Assembly (NCBI GenBank): GCA_900757695.1
Contig: CAAEOU010000073.1
Location: forward strand, 1 to 7,187
DNA length: 7,187 bases
DNA from: an uncultured Oscillospiraceae bacterium
GTDB taxonomy: Bacteria > Bacillota_A > Clostridia > Oscillospirales > Oscillospiraceae
Direction: 5' to 3'
Shown here: piece after piece, positions 1 to 5,732 of the stretch
Position numbering within the stretch: position 1 is the stretch's first letter
Layout of the letters: each line of letters opens with the position of its first letter
Made by a program: the position numbers and the translations under genes
Notes under the pieces: model-generated
What the model was told of the DNA's origin: nothing
The model's input: the letters and a program-made list of their open reading frames with translations, nothing else
Database searches by the model: none

Positions 1-2
1 GT

Positions 3-47
3 GCCAACCTGCGCAATGCCGACCTGTGCCGTGCCGACCTGTGCGGG
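3..47 (+). repeat. Three tandem 15-bp units coding for pentapeptide repeats
   Basis: Units at 3-17, 18-32 and 33-47 are near-identical. The 13-mer TGCCGACCTGTGC occurs exactly at 17-29 and 32-44, and a diverged form, TGCCAACCTGCGC, at 2-14. The 15-bp period matches five codons, so this is coding repetition of the pentapeptide helix and not a separate DNA element. The array probably continues left of the window. Confidence 0.8.
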
Positions 48-416
48 GCATCTATAGATCAAATGATGTGGAATATTTATACGGTGTTCTATCCGTTGCA
101 ATGTCCGGAATCCGGCTCTTATATCGGCTATAAAAAGGCAAGTGGCCTTGTTGTGGAGTTGGAAATCCCCGCAGATGCACGCCGGTCCTCCGCTACTAGC
201 CGAAACTGCCGCGCCAGTAAGGCCAAGGTATTGAGTATCACAGATATCAACGGAAATCCTGCTGGCGGCCAGGTAAAGAGCAATTATGATCCGAACTTTG
301 TTTATGCCATAGGCGAAACCGTTGAGGTGACTGATTTCGACGATAACCGATGGAACGAGTGCTCCACTGGCATTCATCACTTTATTACACGGGCGGAAGC
401 CGTTATTTACGAATAA
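3..416 (+). CDS. Pentapeptide-repeat protein with DUF5758-like C-terminal domain (5' partial)
   Basis: The reading frame is open from the left window edge (first whole codon at 3), so the real start lies outside and the ATG at 63 is internal. The first 15 codons read as three A(N/D)L-type pentapeptide repeat units (ANLRN, ADLCR, ADLCG), the end of a right-handed quadrilateral beta-helix. The remaining ~115 residues form a globular domain with CPESGSYIGYKKA, then RSSATSRNCRASKAKVL, and finally FDDNRWNECSTGIHHFITRA. I recognise this pattern as the DUF5758 domain that often caps pentapeptide-repeat proteins in phages and gut bacteria. The function of that domain is not established. The gene is followed by a hairpin and a new ribosome binding site, so it may end a transcription unit. 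Family call is confident; biological role is unknown. Confidence 0.85.
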   Translation, partial: ANLRNADLCRADLCGASIDQMMWNIYTVFYPLQCPESGSYIGYKKASGLVVELEIPADARRSSATSRNCRASKAKVLSITDINGNPAGGQVKSNYDPNFVYAIGETVEVTDFDDNRWNECSTGIHHFITRAEAVIYE

Positions 417-420
417 AAGC

Positions 421-453
421 GCCGCTCCCCGGTGTGCGAGACCGGAGGGCGGC
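421..453 (+). other. Strong intergenic hairpin, 13-bp stem and 7-base loop
   Basis: The arms GCCGCTCCCCGGT (421-433) and ACCGGAGGGCGGC (441-453) pair over 13 positions with one G-T wobble and one C-A mismatch, around the loop GTGCGAG. On the + strand it is followed by AAAAAGGAG, not a T run, so it is not a standard forward intrinsic terminator. Read on the - strand it is followed by GCTTTTATT, a weak T-rich tract. It lies between the pentapeptide-repeat gene and the next gene and ends three bases before the ribosome binding site at 457-462. It could stabilise the 3' end of the upstream message, weaken read-through, or control access to the downstream start. Structure is seen; role is inference. 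Confidence 0.6.
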
Positions 454-468
454 AAAAAGGAGAATAGA

Positions 469-669
469 ATGAAACCTATCATCATTAAAACATATCCAGT
501 AACGGAAAGCAAGTGTGAATTGGTTCGGCTTCAGAAGGATGCAAATAGAATTATCACACAGCTTCAACGTGAACGCAACCTTCGGAAATCTTACATTGTA
601 TCAGAGATTATCCGGCAAGCTGCTCCGTATGTAGAATTTCCTACAGAGGAGCCTTCTTATGAGGATTAA
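469..669 (+). CDS. Small basic phage protein, possibly DNA-binding (66 aa)
   Basis: The ATG at 469 has a good ribosome binding site, AAGGAG at 457-462. The protein has a short beta-like N-terminus (IIIKTYPVTES), a basic, helix-prone middle (residues ~18-52, with RLQKDANRIITQLQRERNLRKSY), and an acidic tail (FPTEEPSYED). The order strand, basic helix, helix (SYIVSEIIRQAA) resembles a ribbon-helix-helix fold of the Arc/MetJ type. The similarity is only in pattern, so the regulatory role is a guess. It is the first gene of the packed replication block and overlaps the next gene by 11 bases, which suggests coupled translation. It is unlikely to be an enzyme at this size. Confidence 0.7.
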   Translation: MKPIIIKTYPVTESKCELVRLQKDANRIITQLQRERNLRKSYIVSEIIRQAAPYVEFPTEEPSYED

Positions 670-910
670 GCCACCGCTTCGTGATACTCAATTAGAATCT
701 CCCGCCGGGTGGTGTATCAGATGCAGGAATGAGCTTGGTTCATATGATACTAACGGAATCTGTAAAACATGCAAGGAGGAAGAAGAAAATGATTGTAAAG
801 CCGGAGAACATGGATTTTTCCAACAAGAATATCATCATGATTATCAGTGGCCTTCCAGGGGTGGGGAAAACGACACTGGCCCTGTCCGCCCCGGACGTGA
901 TACTTATTGA
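659..910 (+). CDS. Small zinc-ribbon protein overlapping the Sak4-like gene
   Basis: The ATG at 659 sits inside the end of the previous gene and is preceded by AGAGGAG at 645-651, seven bases upstream. Residues 18-38 show two knuckles, WCIRC (C19, C22) and CKTC (C35, C38), a C-X2-C-X12-C-X2-C ribbon likely to bind one zinc ion, followed by an acidic KEEEEND stretch. From residue 44 the frame runs out of phase over the ATPase gene that starts at 789 and stops only at 910. The last 40 residues (rich in H, G, R, Q) therefore look like an unselected run-on tail. The part before 789 is convincing as a gene because nothing else explains 670-788. Such ribbons usually mediate protein or nucleic-acid contacts; the partner here is unknown. 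Confidence 0.6.
   Translation: MRIKPPLRDTQLESPAGWCIRCRNELGSYDTNGICKTCKEEEENDCKAGEHGFFQQEYHHDYQWPSRGGENDTGPVRPGRDTY
773..779 (+). promoter_or_regulatory. Ribosome binding site fixing the ATPase start at 789
   Basis: AAGGAGG lies nine bases before the ATG at 789. An in-frame ATG at 729 would add 20 residues (beginning MSLVHMILTESVKHAR) that overlap the zinc-ribbon frame, and I see no comparably good site in front of it. The 789 start also leaves a natural distance of 20 residues to the Walker A motif. Confidence 0.8.
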
Positions 911-1721
911 CGCTGACGAGGGCATGAGCCGTGTCAAGCCAGAGCACCGGAAGGACAGCTCTATGATCAAAACTTATGAGGAACTTCTGGCTGACATCAA
1001 ATCCTTTGAGGGACGCTACAAGACGGTTGTCATTGATACCTGTGGGGCACTGATTGACTTGATGAAGGACTGGGCCATGAGGAATGAGCCTGCCGCCAGC
1101 AAGAAGTCTGGAGGCTTCTCCCAGCAGGGATACGGCTTTGTCAAGACCGAATTTCTTCGCTTGTCCGCTGAGCTAAGGAAGAAGTTCAATGTGGTATTCC
1201 TCTTCCATGCAGCCAAAGACCGGCAGGGAGACGACGTATTCTATGACATCGTGTGTGAGGGTTCCGCCAAGACGCTTGTCTGGCAGCCGGCCGACCTAGG
1301 GGCCTATCTCCATATCGTCAACGGGGAGCGCTATCTGGGCTTTACCCCCACTATGAACTACAACGCCAAAGCTGCCTATGGCATCAAGGGGCTCATGAAG
1401 GTTCCGGAACTGAAGGACGGGGAACCTAATGACTTCCTGGCCCGTTTGTTCGCCCAGGTCAAAGAGAACATAGCGACAGAACACGCCTCGCTCCAGCCTC
1501 AGCAGGAGCAGTATGATGAGACGATGGCAGCAGGGCGGCTGGCCCTGGATTCCATTCAGAAGCCGGAGGACATACAGCCCGCCATGTCTGCTATCAAGGT
1601 CCTGAAGCACGCCCTGACCAGTGAACGGGAACTGAAAGCTGCTCTTTCCGAGCGGCTGAAGGAGCTTGGGATTATCTACAACAAGGAGACAAAAGCCTAT
1701 GAGTGGGCCGAGCAGAAATAA
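789..1721 (+). CDS. Sak4-like P-loop ATPase / phage recombinase (AAA_24 type, 310 aa)
   Basis: Start chosen at 789 (see site at 773-779). Walker A is SGLPGVGKTT at residues 20-29 (K27, T28). A conserved ILIDADEG follows at ~38-45, and Walker B is TVVIDT at 79-84 (D83). A sensor-like segment, NVVFLFHAAKDR, lies further on, and FYDIVCEGSAKTLVWQPADL resembles the post-core region of phage nucleotide-binding proteins with the AAA_24 domain. This group includes Sak4, a RecA-core protein that promotes single-strand annealing and homologous recombination together with a cognate SSB. The last ~80 residues are helical and charged and may be a separate C-terminal region. Its neighbours, a PD-(D/E)XK nuclease and an SSB-like protein, support the recombination role. 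The last 23 bases overlap the next gene. ATPase fold is certain; Sak4 assignment is probable. Confidence 0.88.
   Translation: MIVKPENMDFSNKNIIMIISGLPGVGKTTLALSAPDVILIDADEGMSRVKPEHRKDSSMIKTYEELLADIKSFEGRYKTVVIDTCGALIDLMKDWAMRNEPAASKKSGGFSQQGYGFVKTEFLRLSAELRKKFNVVFLFHAAKDRQGDDVFYDIVCEGSAKTLVWQPADLGAYLHIVNGERYLGFTPTMNYNAKAAYGIKGLMKVPELKDGEPNDFLARLFAQVKENIATEHASLQPQQEQYDETMAAGRLALDSIQKPEDIQPAMSAIKVLKHALTSERELKAALSERLKELGIIYNKETKAYEWAEQK
1683..1689 (+). promoter_or_regulatory. Ribosome binding site fixing the nuclease start at 1699
   Basis: AAGGAGA lies nine bases before the ATG at 1699 and inside the end of the ATPase gene. The in-frame ATG at 1666 would add 11 residues (MGLSTTRRQKP) with no evident site at the right distance, so 1699 is preferred. 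Confidence 0.75.
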
Positions 1722-2304
1722 GTTCCTGCTGACGCAGAGTCTCTTATCCTCCTGGCAGTACGCATTAAAGGGCAGCTCGTTTGACGAATTTCTCTCCACG
1801 CTCCGCCGGGAAAAGAAGCCGCAATCAAAGGCCATGCTGGACGGTATCCGGTTTGAGAACGTGGTTCACGCTGTCAGCGAAGGGGCGGAAATTACCCCGG
1901 AGCAGGAGTGGTACAGGCCGGTCAAGGAGATCTGCGAAATCATCGCACATGGGCAGTATCAGGTCAAGGCATCGAGACCTCTGGTGGTGGACGGCGTAGA
2001 GTTCATCTGTTACGGCATTCTGGATTTCTTAAAAGCTGGAATCATATATGATACCAAGTTCAGTAAGACATACCACGTGGGGAAATACCTGGATAGCCCT
2101 CAGCACCCCATGTACTTCTACCTATGTCCGGAGGTTCAGAAATTCGAATATATCATCAGCGACGGGAGCTATGTATACCGGGAGTCATATCTGCCAGATG
2201 ATACAGACCCAATTGAAAAAACTGTCCGCCAGTTCATGATCTGGATGGATCGGGCCGGACTGGTGGATCTGTACTGTGAGAACTGGAGGAGCAAATATGC
2301 TTGA
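1699..2304 (+). CDS. PD-(D/E)XK superfamily nuclease, Cas4/RecB-like (201 aa)
   Basis: The protein begins MSGPSRNKFLLTQSLLSSW, where the S-x-L-xx-W pattern is typical of the RecB-like N-terminus. The core motifs appear in order: G49-IRFEN-VVH57 (motif I helix), G106-I-L-D109 (first metal ligand), D118-T-K120 (the (D/E)-x-K pair), and Q135-HPMYFY (motif III, the Q-xxx-Y helix). These predict a metal-dependent DNA exonuclease or endonuclease. I do not see the four cysteines that hold an iron-sulfur cluster in classical Cas4 or AddB; cysteines at 79, 104 and in PMYFYLC are scattered. In phages such a gene beside Sak4 and SSB usually supplies the end-resection step of recombination. It overlaps the ATPase by 23 bases and the next miniprotein by 8, so the genes are probably translated together. 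Confidence 0.82.
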   Translation: MSGPSRNKFLLTQSLLSSWQYALKGSSFDEFLSTLRREKKPQSKAMLDGIRFENVVHAVSEGAEITPEQEWYRPVKEICEIIAHGQYQVKASRPLVVDGVEFICYGILDFLKAGIIYDTKFSKTYHVGKYLDSPQHPMYFYLCPEVQKFEYIISDGSYVYRESYLPDDTDPIEKTVRQFMIWMDRAGLVDLYCENWRSKYA

Positions 2305-2413
2305 CAGAATCCGGCACTTTTTCAGGAGCCGCAAGACCTGCAAGGGGTTTTGCTTCACCTGCAAACACTACAAATTATGCGAGGAGGAAATGAAACATGG
2401 GAAACTGGGATGA
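2297..2413 (+). CDS. Cysteine-rich 38-residue miniprotein
   Basis: The ATG at 2297 follows GGAGGAG (2285-2291) by five bases, and the TGA is at 2411-2413. The product starts MLDRIRHFFRSRKTC and contains four cysteines, C15, C19, C22 and C28, spaced C-X3-C-X2-C-X5-C (CKGFCFTCKHYKLC), followed by an acidic EEEMKHG tail. The strongly basic N-terminus plus Cys4 cluster suggests a tiny zinc-binding nucleic-acid or protein adaptor. It overlaps the nuclease gene by 8 bases and the SSB-like gene by 17, filling what would otherwise be a 92-base gap in a packed operon. This placement, the good ribosome binding site and the ordered cysteines argue that it is real. No family is recognised. Confidence 0.65.
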   Translation: MLDRIRHFFRSRKTCKGFCFTCKHYKLCEEEMKHGKLG

Positions 2414-2831
2414 TTATAAAAGAGAAGAGCGTAAGCGGCTGAAGCCTGGTAACTACCGGGTGGAGATCGTTAGCGTAGAAGATACGGAGAGTAAAAAGGG
2501 GAATCCCATGCTGGTCATCGTCATCCGGCCAAACGGAAGCAATATCCCCATCAAGCACTACATCGTCAAGAACGAATGGTTTAATCAGAACATGACCGAG
2601 TTCTTTGATTCCTTCAACATTGATGACGGAGATTTTACCCTTCCGACTTGGGTTGGCGCTGTTGGCGCAGCCAAACTGAAAGAGGATGACCAGGGATACC
2701 TCAAAGTTCAATATTTTCTTGACCAGGATAGAGCGGCGAAACTTCCCCCCTGGGAAGGCCCCATGCCGGAGCGTCAGGAGCTGGTGCAACTCAAAGAAGT
2801 TGACGATGACGAGGATCTTCCGTGGAACTGA
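2397..2831 (+). CDS. DUF669-like single-strand DNA-binding protein with SSB-type tail (144 aa)
   Basis: GAGGAGG at 2381-2387 supports the ATG at 2397. The fold region starts with LKPGNYRVEIVSVEDTES (residues ~15-32), then NPMLVIVIRP and IPIKHYIV, a run of alternating beta strands compatible with an OB-fold. It resembles the phage DUF669 group, which is repeatedly found next to Sak4-type recombinases. The C-terminus is acidic and ends VDDDEDLPWN (residues 135-144). This is the arrangement of bacterial SSB tails, which end in an acidic run plus a short hydrophobic tip (DDDIPF in E. coli) that recruits partner proteins. Likely role: coating single-stranded DNA and recruiting the recombinase or nucleases encoded on either side. 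The family assignment is less certain than the SSB-like function. Confidence 0.68.
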   Translation: MGNWDDYKREERKRLKPGNYRVEIVSVEDTESKKGNPMLVIVIRPNGSNIPIKHYIVKNEWFNQNMTEFFDSFNIDDGDFTLPTWVGAVGAAKLKEDDQGYLKVQYFLDQDRAAKLPPWEGPMPERQELVQLKEVDDDEDLPWN

Positions 2832-2840
2832 GGTGGTCGG

Positions 2841-3350
2841 ATGCTGACCCACTACACCGATGCGGAGATCAAAAAGAAGCTGAAAGAACTGGTGGTCATA
2901 GCTGACAGCCGGGAGCAGGTTCATCAGCACATCATTTCCTGGCTGGACAAGCATAACATTCAGCACAAGAGCCGGGCCCTGGAGACTGGAGATTACTCCG
3001 TCATGCTGGGTGACGCCACTTTCGAGGACGAGATTGTAGTAGAGCGCAAGGCCAACCTGGACGAGATTGCCGGGAACTTCACCAATGGCCGGGAGCGATT
3101 TGAGCGGGAGATGATACGGGCAAAGGCCGGTGGCATCAAGGTCTTTCTGATTGTGGAAAACGCCTCCTGGACAGACATCTTTCTGCATAATTATCGGTCA
3201 GAGCTTAAGCCTCAGAGCTTTGCCGCAACGCTCCTATCCTGGCAGGCTCGGTTTAACCTGACAGTTATCTTCTGTAAGCCATCAGAGACGGCCCAAATCA
3301 TTTACAGCACCCTCTATTACTGGGTGAGAGACCGCCTGAAGCGGGGGTAA
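2841..3350 (+). CDS. ERCC4-domain (XPF/Mus81-type) structure-specific nuclease (169 aa)
   Basis: The start at 2841 lies nine bases after the stop of the SSB-like gene, with GAGGTGG (2830-2836) as ribosome binding site. The nuclease signature is complete: VVIADSREQ (D22, R24, E25), ALETGDYSV (G50, D51, Y52) and EIVVERKANLDEI (E68, R69, K70, D74). These match the metal-binding and catalytic residues of the ERCC4 family, GDx(n)ERKx3D. The rest, with NGRERFEREMIRA and the strand IKVFLIVE, continues the restriction-like fold. The protein is a single nuclease domain without helicase or helix-hairpin-helix parts, as usual for phage versions. It probably cuts branched DNA (flaps, forks, recombination intermediates) generated by the neighbouring recombination proteins. 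Substrate choice cannot be read from the sequence. Confidence 0.9.
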   Translation: MLTHYTDAEIKKKLKELVVIADSREQVHQHIISWLDKHNIQHKSRALETGDYSVMLGDATFEDEIVVERKANLDEIAGNFTNGRERFEREMIRAKAGGIKVFLIVENASWTDIFLHNYRSELKPQSFAATLLSWQARFNLTVIFCKPSETAQIIYSTLYYWVRDRLKRG

Positions 3351-3354
3351 TCAT

Positions 3355-3927
3355 ATGGATATAGCTCCTGAAATCAAGCGGCTATTGCCTGCTCGGCAAA
3401 TGGCGGAGACCTATGGATTCCAGGTAGGACGTTCAGGATTCATGAAATGCCCGTTCCACACTGGAGATCACACAGCCAGTTTAAAACTATATGATGGTGA
3501 AGGCGGCTTCCATTGCTTTGGGTGTGGGGCCCACGGATCTGTCATTGATTTTGTTATGCGCTTGTTTGATCTGAACTTTCGACAGGCCGTGCTCAGAATC
3601 AATGCCGATTTCCACCTGGGCCTCACATCCGGCAAACCAGACAGGATGGAACGGTCAAAGGTGCTAGAAGCCAGGCGTGAAGAGCAGCGGCGGAAAGACC
3701 GGGCTGAAACAAACTTCTATTTTATGCTTTCTGAACAGAGGTACTGGAAGGAGGCAATGGACGTGTTTGCACCCGTCGTTCAGGGCGAGAGATCCTACTA
3801 TCACCCGCTATATGTCGAGGCCGTCAGGCGCCTCCCTTATATTGAATACTGGCTTGACGACTTTATAGAGAAGGGAGGCAAAAAGCATTGGAAGAATTGC
3901 CCGTATACACAAGGGACGACTACTTGA
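3355..3927 (+). CDS. CHC2 zinc-finger protein, DnaG primase N-terminal type (190 aa)
   Basis: Residues 28-70 carry the DnaG zinc-binding domain: KCPFH (C32, H35) and FHCFGCGAHG (C54, C57), followed by SVIDFVMRLFDLNFRQAV. In primases this domain recognises the template trinucleotide. No Toprim/RNA-polymerase core follows: the remaining ~110 residues are a charged helical linker (EARREEQRRKDRAE) and an aromatic-rich tail, with no E-x(n)-DxD pattern. The protein would therefore need a catalytic partner, either host DnaG, the host replisome, or a subunit outside the window. The ribosome binding site is weak (GGGGG at 3343-3347), and the start is only 4 bases after the ERCC4 gene, so translation may depend on coupling. 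The last 40 bases overlap the helicase gene. Confidence 0.85.
   Translation: MDIAPEIKRLLPARQMAETYGFQVGRSGFMKCPFHTGDHTASLKLYDGEGGFHCFGCGAHGSVIDFVMRLFDLNFRQAVLRINADFHLGLTSGKPDRMERSKVLEARREEQRRKDRAETNFYFMLSEQRYWKEAMDVFAPVVQGERSYYHPLYVEAVRRLPYIEYWLDDFIEKGGKKHWKNCPYTQGTTT
3873..3878 (+). promoter_or_regulatory. Ribosome binding site for a TTG start at 3888
   Basis: GGGAGG ends nine bases before TTG at 3888-3890. The next in-frame ATG codons lie ~30 residues downstream (around EMRQLMGRM) without an evident site, so the rare TTG is the best start. The site lies inside the coding part of the CHC2 gene. Confidence 0.75.
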
Positions 3928-5732
3928 CGACCACGAAACCGTTTGAATATTTATACGCTCACAAAGAAAACAAATTCGAGATGCGGCAGCTTATGGGGCG
4001 TATGTCCATCCAAGCGCAGGCGGTCGGAGTCAGAAACTTGGCAACGCTGTTCAAAGATTACATAGAGACAGTCAGCGGGACAGTGACGCCGGGCTTTAAC
4101 CGAACGGATTTTACCGGACAGGAAATGGAACTGGACTGTGGGGGCTGGACGGCTACTGACACAGGTATTTACGGCACCGACAAGATGGGCTTTGAGGTCG
4201 TGGCCTGCTACCACCCCATCATGCCGGTTCAGCGGTTGGTAAACGTAGATACGCGGGAGCACAAGGTTATGCTTGCATACCGGCTTAGCCGCCGGTGGGA
4301 CATTGTGATTGTGGATCGCAACGTAATTTCCGACAGCCGCTCTATCATCGGACTCTCCAAGTATGGAATCATGGTCAACAGTGAGACCGGCAAGGCCCTT
4401 GTACGATATCTGGCTGATGTGGAGCAGCTCAATTATGACCTGATCCCGGAGGTATCCAGCGTGGGGCGGCTGGGCTGGATTGAGGAATATGGCTTCTCGC
4501 CATATGAGGAAGAACTGGTCTTTGATGGAGAGGAAACCTACCGCACTCGTTTTGAGAGCATCCAGGAGCATGGGAGCCGGGAGGCCTGGCTGGACTGCGC
4601 GAGAGCTGTCCGGTCAGGCAAAACTCCCGGTAACGTGATCGCCCGTATCGTTCTAGCCGCTTCCTTCGCCTCTGTTCTGGTGGGACCGTGCCGTTGCCTA
4701 CCATTTTTTGTACACCTGTGGGGCGGATCGGAAACCGGAAAGAGCCTGAGCCTGGTTCTGGCCGCCAGCGTGTGGGCCAATCCGGAGATCGGCGTTTACA
4801 TCCAGACCTTCAACGCCACGGAGGTGGGGAAGGAACTGGGAGCGGCGTTCTGCAATTCCCTGCCCCTCATCATTGACGAGCTCCAACTGGTCAAGGACAA
4901 CCGGAAGGACTTCGACCGGATGATCTATCAGTTATCAGAAGGTGTGGGACGGGCCCGTGGCCGGAAGCAGGGAGGCCTCCAAAAGACACCTACCTGGAGG
5001 AACTGCGTCATCACCACAGGCGAATTTCCCATCATTTCCGCCAATAGTGGAGAGGGAGCAGTCAACCGGACAATTGAGGTGGACTGCCACGATACCAAAC
5101 TCTTTGATGAGCCGAAAAAGACCGCCACCAGTCTGTACGCCAACTACGGTTTCGCTGGGCGGGAGTTTGTAGATCACCTGATGGCGGATGGCGTGATAGA
5201 GCGCGTCCAGAAGCTCCAGGAGGACTTACAAAAGGCCATTAAGACCGGTGACACTATGGACAAGCAGACGGCATCTGCGGCCCTTATACTGGCCGCTGAC
5301 AGGCTATCAGAGGAGTGGATCTTCCAAGATGGCGTTCTCCTTCAGCCAGACGATATCCGGCCATATCTGGTATCAAAAGAGACCGTCAACCAAAACGCCC
5401 GCGCCCTGCAATACCTATATGACTTCATTAACATCAACCAATCCAGATTCTCGCCGGGTGCGGACGCCCACCAGGGCGAAGTGTGGGGCGATCTGGACGA
5501 TGATTACGCTTATATCATTCGCTCCAAATTCGACCAGATCCTTCAAGACGAGGGTTACAATGCCTCTGCTTTTCTCGGATGGGCGAAAAACAACAACCTA
5601 ATTCTTCCGGGTAAAGATGGGAAAATGACCCGAACAAAACGGATTAACGGGCGAGTTTCACGTTGTATTTGGCTCAAAATGGACAATTATTTGAATGATT
5701 TTGAGGAAAACGTAGAGGAACTATTGCCGTAA
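3888..5732 (+). CDS. DUF927-type replicative helicase/ATPase (614 aa)
   Basis: This starts at TTG and runs 614 codons. The ATPase core has Walker A HLWGGSETGKS (residues ~276-286, K285, S286) and Walker B LPLIIDELQ (325-333, D330, E331). A sensor-like RNCVITTGEFPI lies at 371-382 and a candidate arginine finger at R394 (VNRTIEVD). This is the pattern of the DUF927 family of phage and mobile-element helicases. Residues 1-200 are the less conserved N-terminal part. Residues ~480-600 form a C-terminal region with FLGWAKNNNLIL and RTKRINGRVSRCIWLKM, which looks like a winged-helix-type DNA-binding end. With the CHC2 protein just upstream it would form a split primase-helicase pair. The repeat-rich non-coding region follows directly, fitting an initiator or loader acting at an adjacent origin. 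The exact mechanism is inference. Confidence 0.88.
   Translation: MEELPVYTRDDYLTTTKPFEYLYAHKENKFEMRQLMGRMSIQAQAVGVRNLATLFKDYIETVSGTVTPGFNRTDFTGQEMELDCGGWTATDTGIYGTDKMGFEVVACYHPIMPVQRLVNVDTREHKVMLAYRLSRRWDIVIVDRNVISDSRSIIGLSKYGIMVNSETGKALVRYLADVEQLNYDLIPEVSSVGRLGWIEEYGFSPYEEELVFDGEETYRTRFESIQEHGSREAWLDCARAVRSGKTPGNVIARIVLAASFASVLVGPCRCLPFFVHLWGGSETGKSLSLVLAASVWANPEIGVYIQTFNATEVGKELGAAFCNSLPLIIDELQLVKDNRKDFDRMIYQLSEGVGRARGRKQGGLQKTPTWRNCVITTGEFPIISANSGEGAVNRTIEVDCHDTKLFDEPKKTATSLYANYGFAGREFVDHLMADGVIERVQKLQEDLQKAIKTGDTMDKQTASAALILAADRLSEEWIFQDGVLLQPDDIRPYLVSKETVNQNARALQYLYDFININQSRFSPGADAHQGEVWGDLDDDYAYIIRSKFDQILQDEGYNASAFLGWAKNNNLILPGKDGKMTRTKRINGRVSRCIWLKMDNYLNDFEENVEELLP

Noticed and set aside
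63..416. ATG at 63 as the start of a 117-residue gene
   Set aside because: The same frame is open to the window edge and encodes pentapeptide repeats before this ATG, so the ATG is internal.
1296..1835. Open frame on the - strand (179 codons)
   Set aside because: Antisense shadow of the Sak4-like and nuclease genes; no motif.
1699..2304. True Cas4 with iron-sulfur cluster
   Set aside because: The PD-(D/E)XK core is present, but the conserved cysteine set for the cluster is not visible.
2355..3188. Long open frame on the - strand (277 codons) opposite the SSB-like and ERCC4 genes
   Set aside because: It lies fully antisense to two well-supported genes with intact motifs, has no recognisable domain, and every other gene is on the + strand.
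3951..4571. Open frame on the - strand (206 codons)
   Set aside because: Antisense to the N-terminal half of the helicase gene, whose frame is clearly the coding one.
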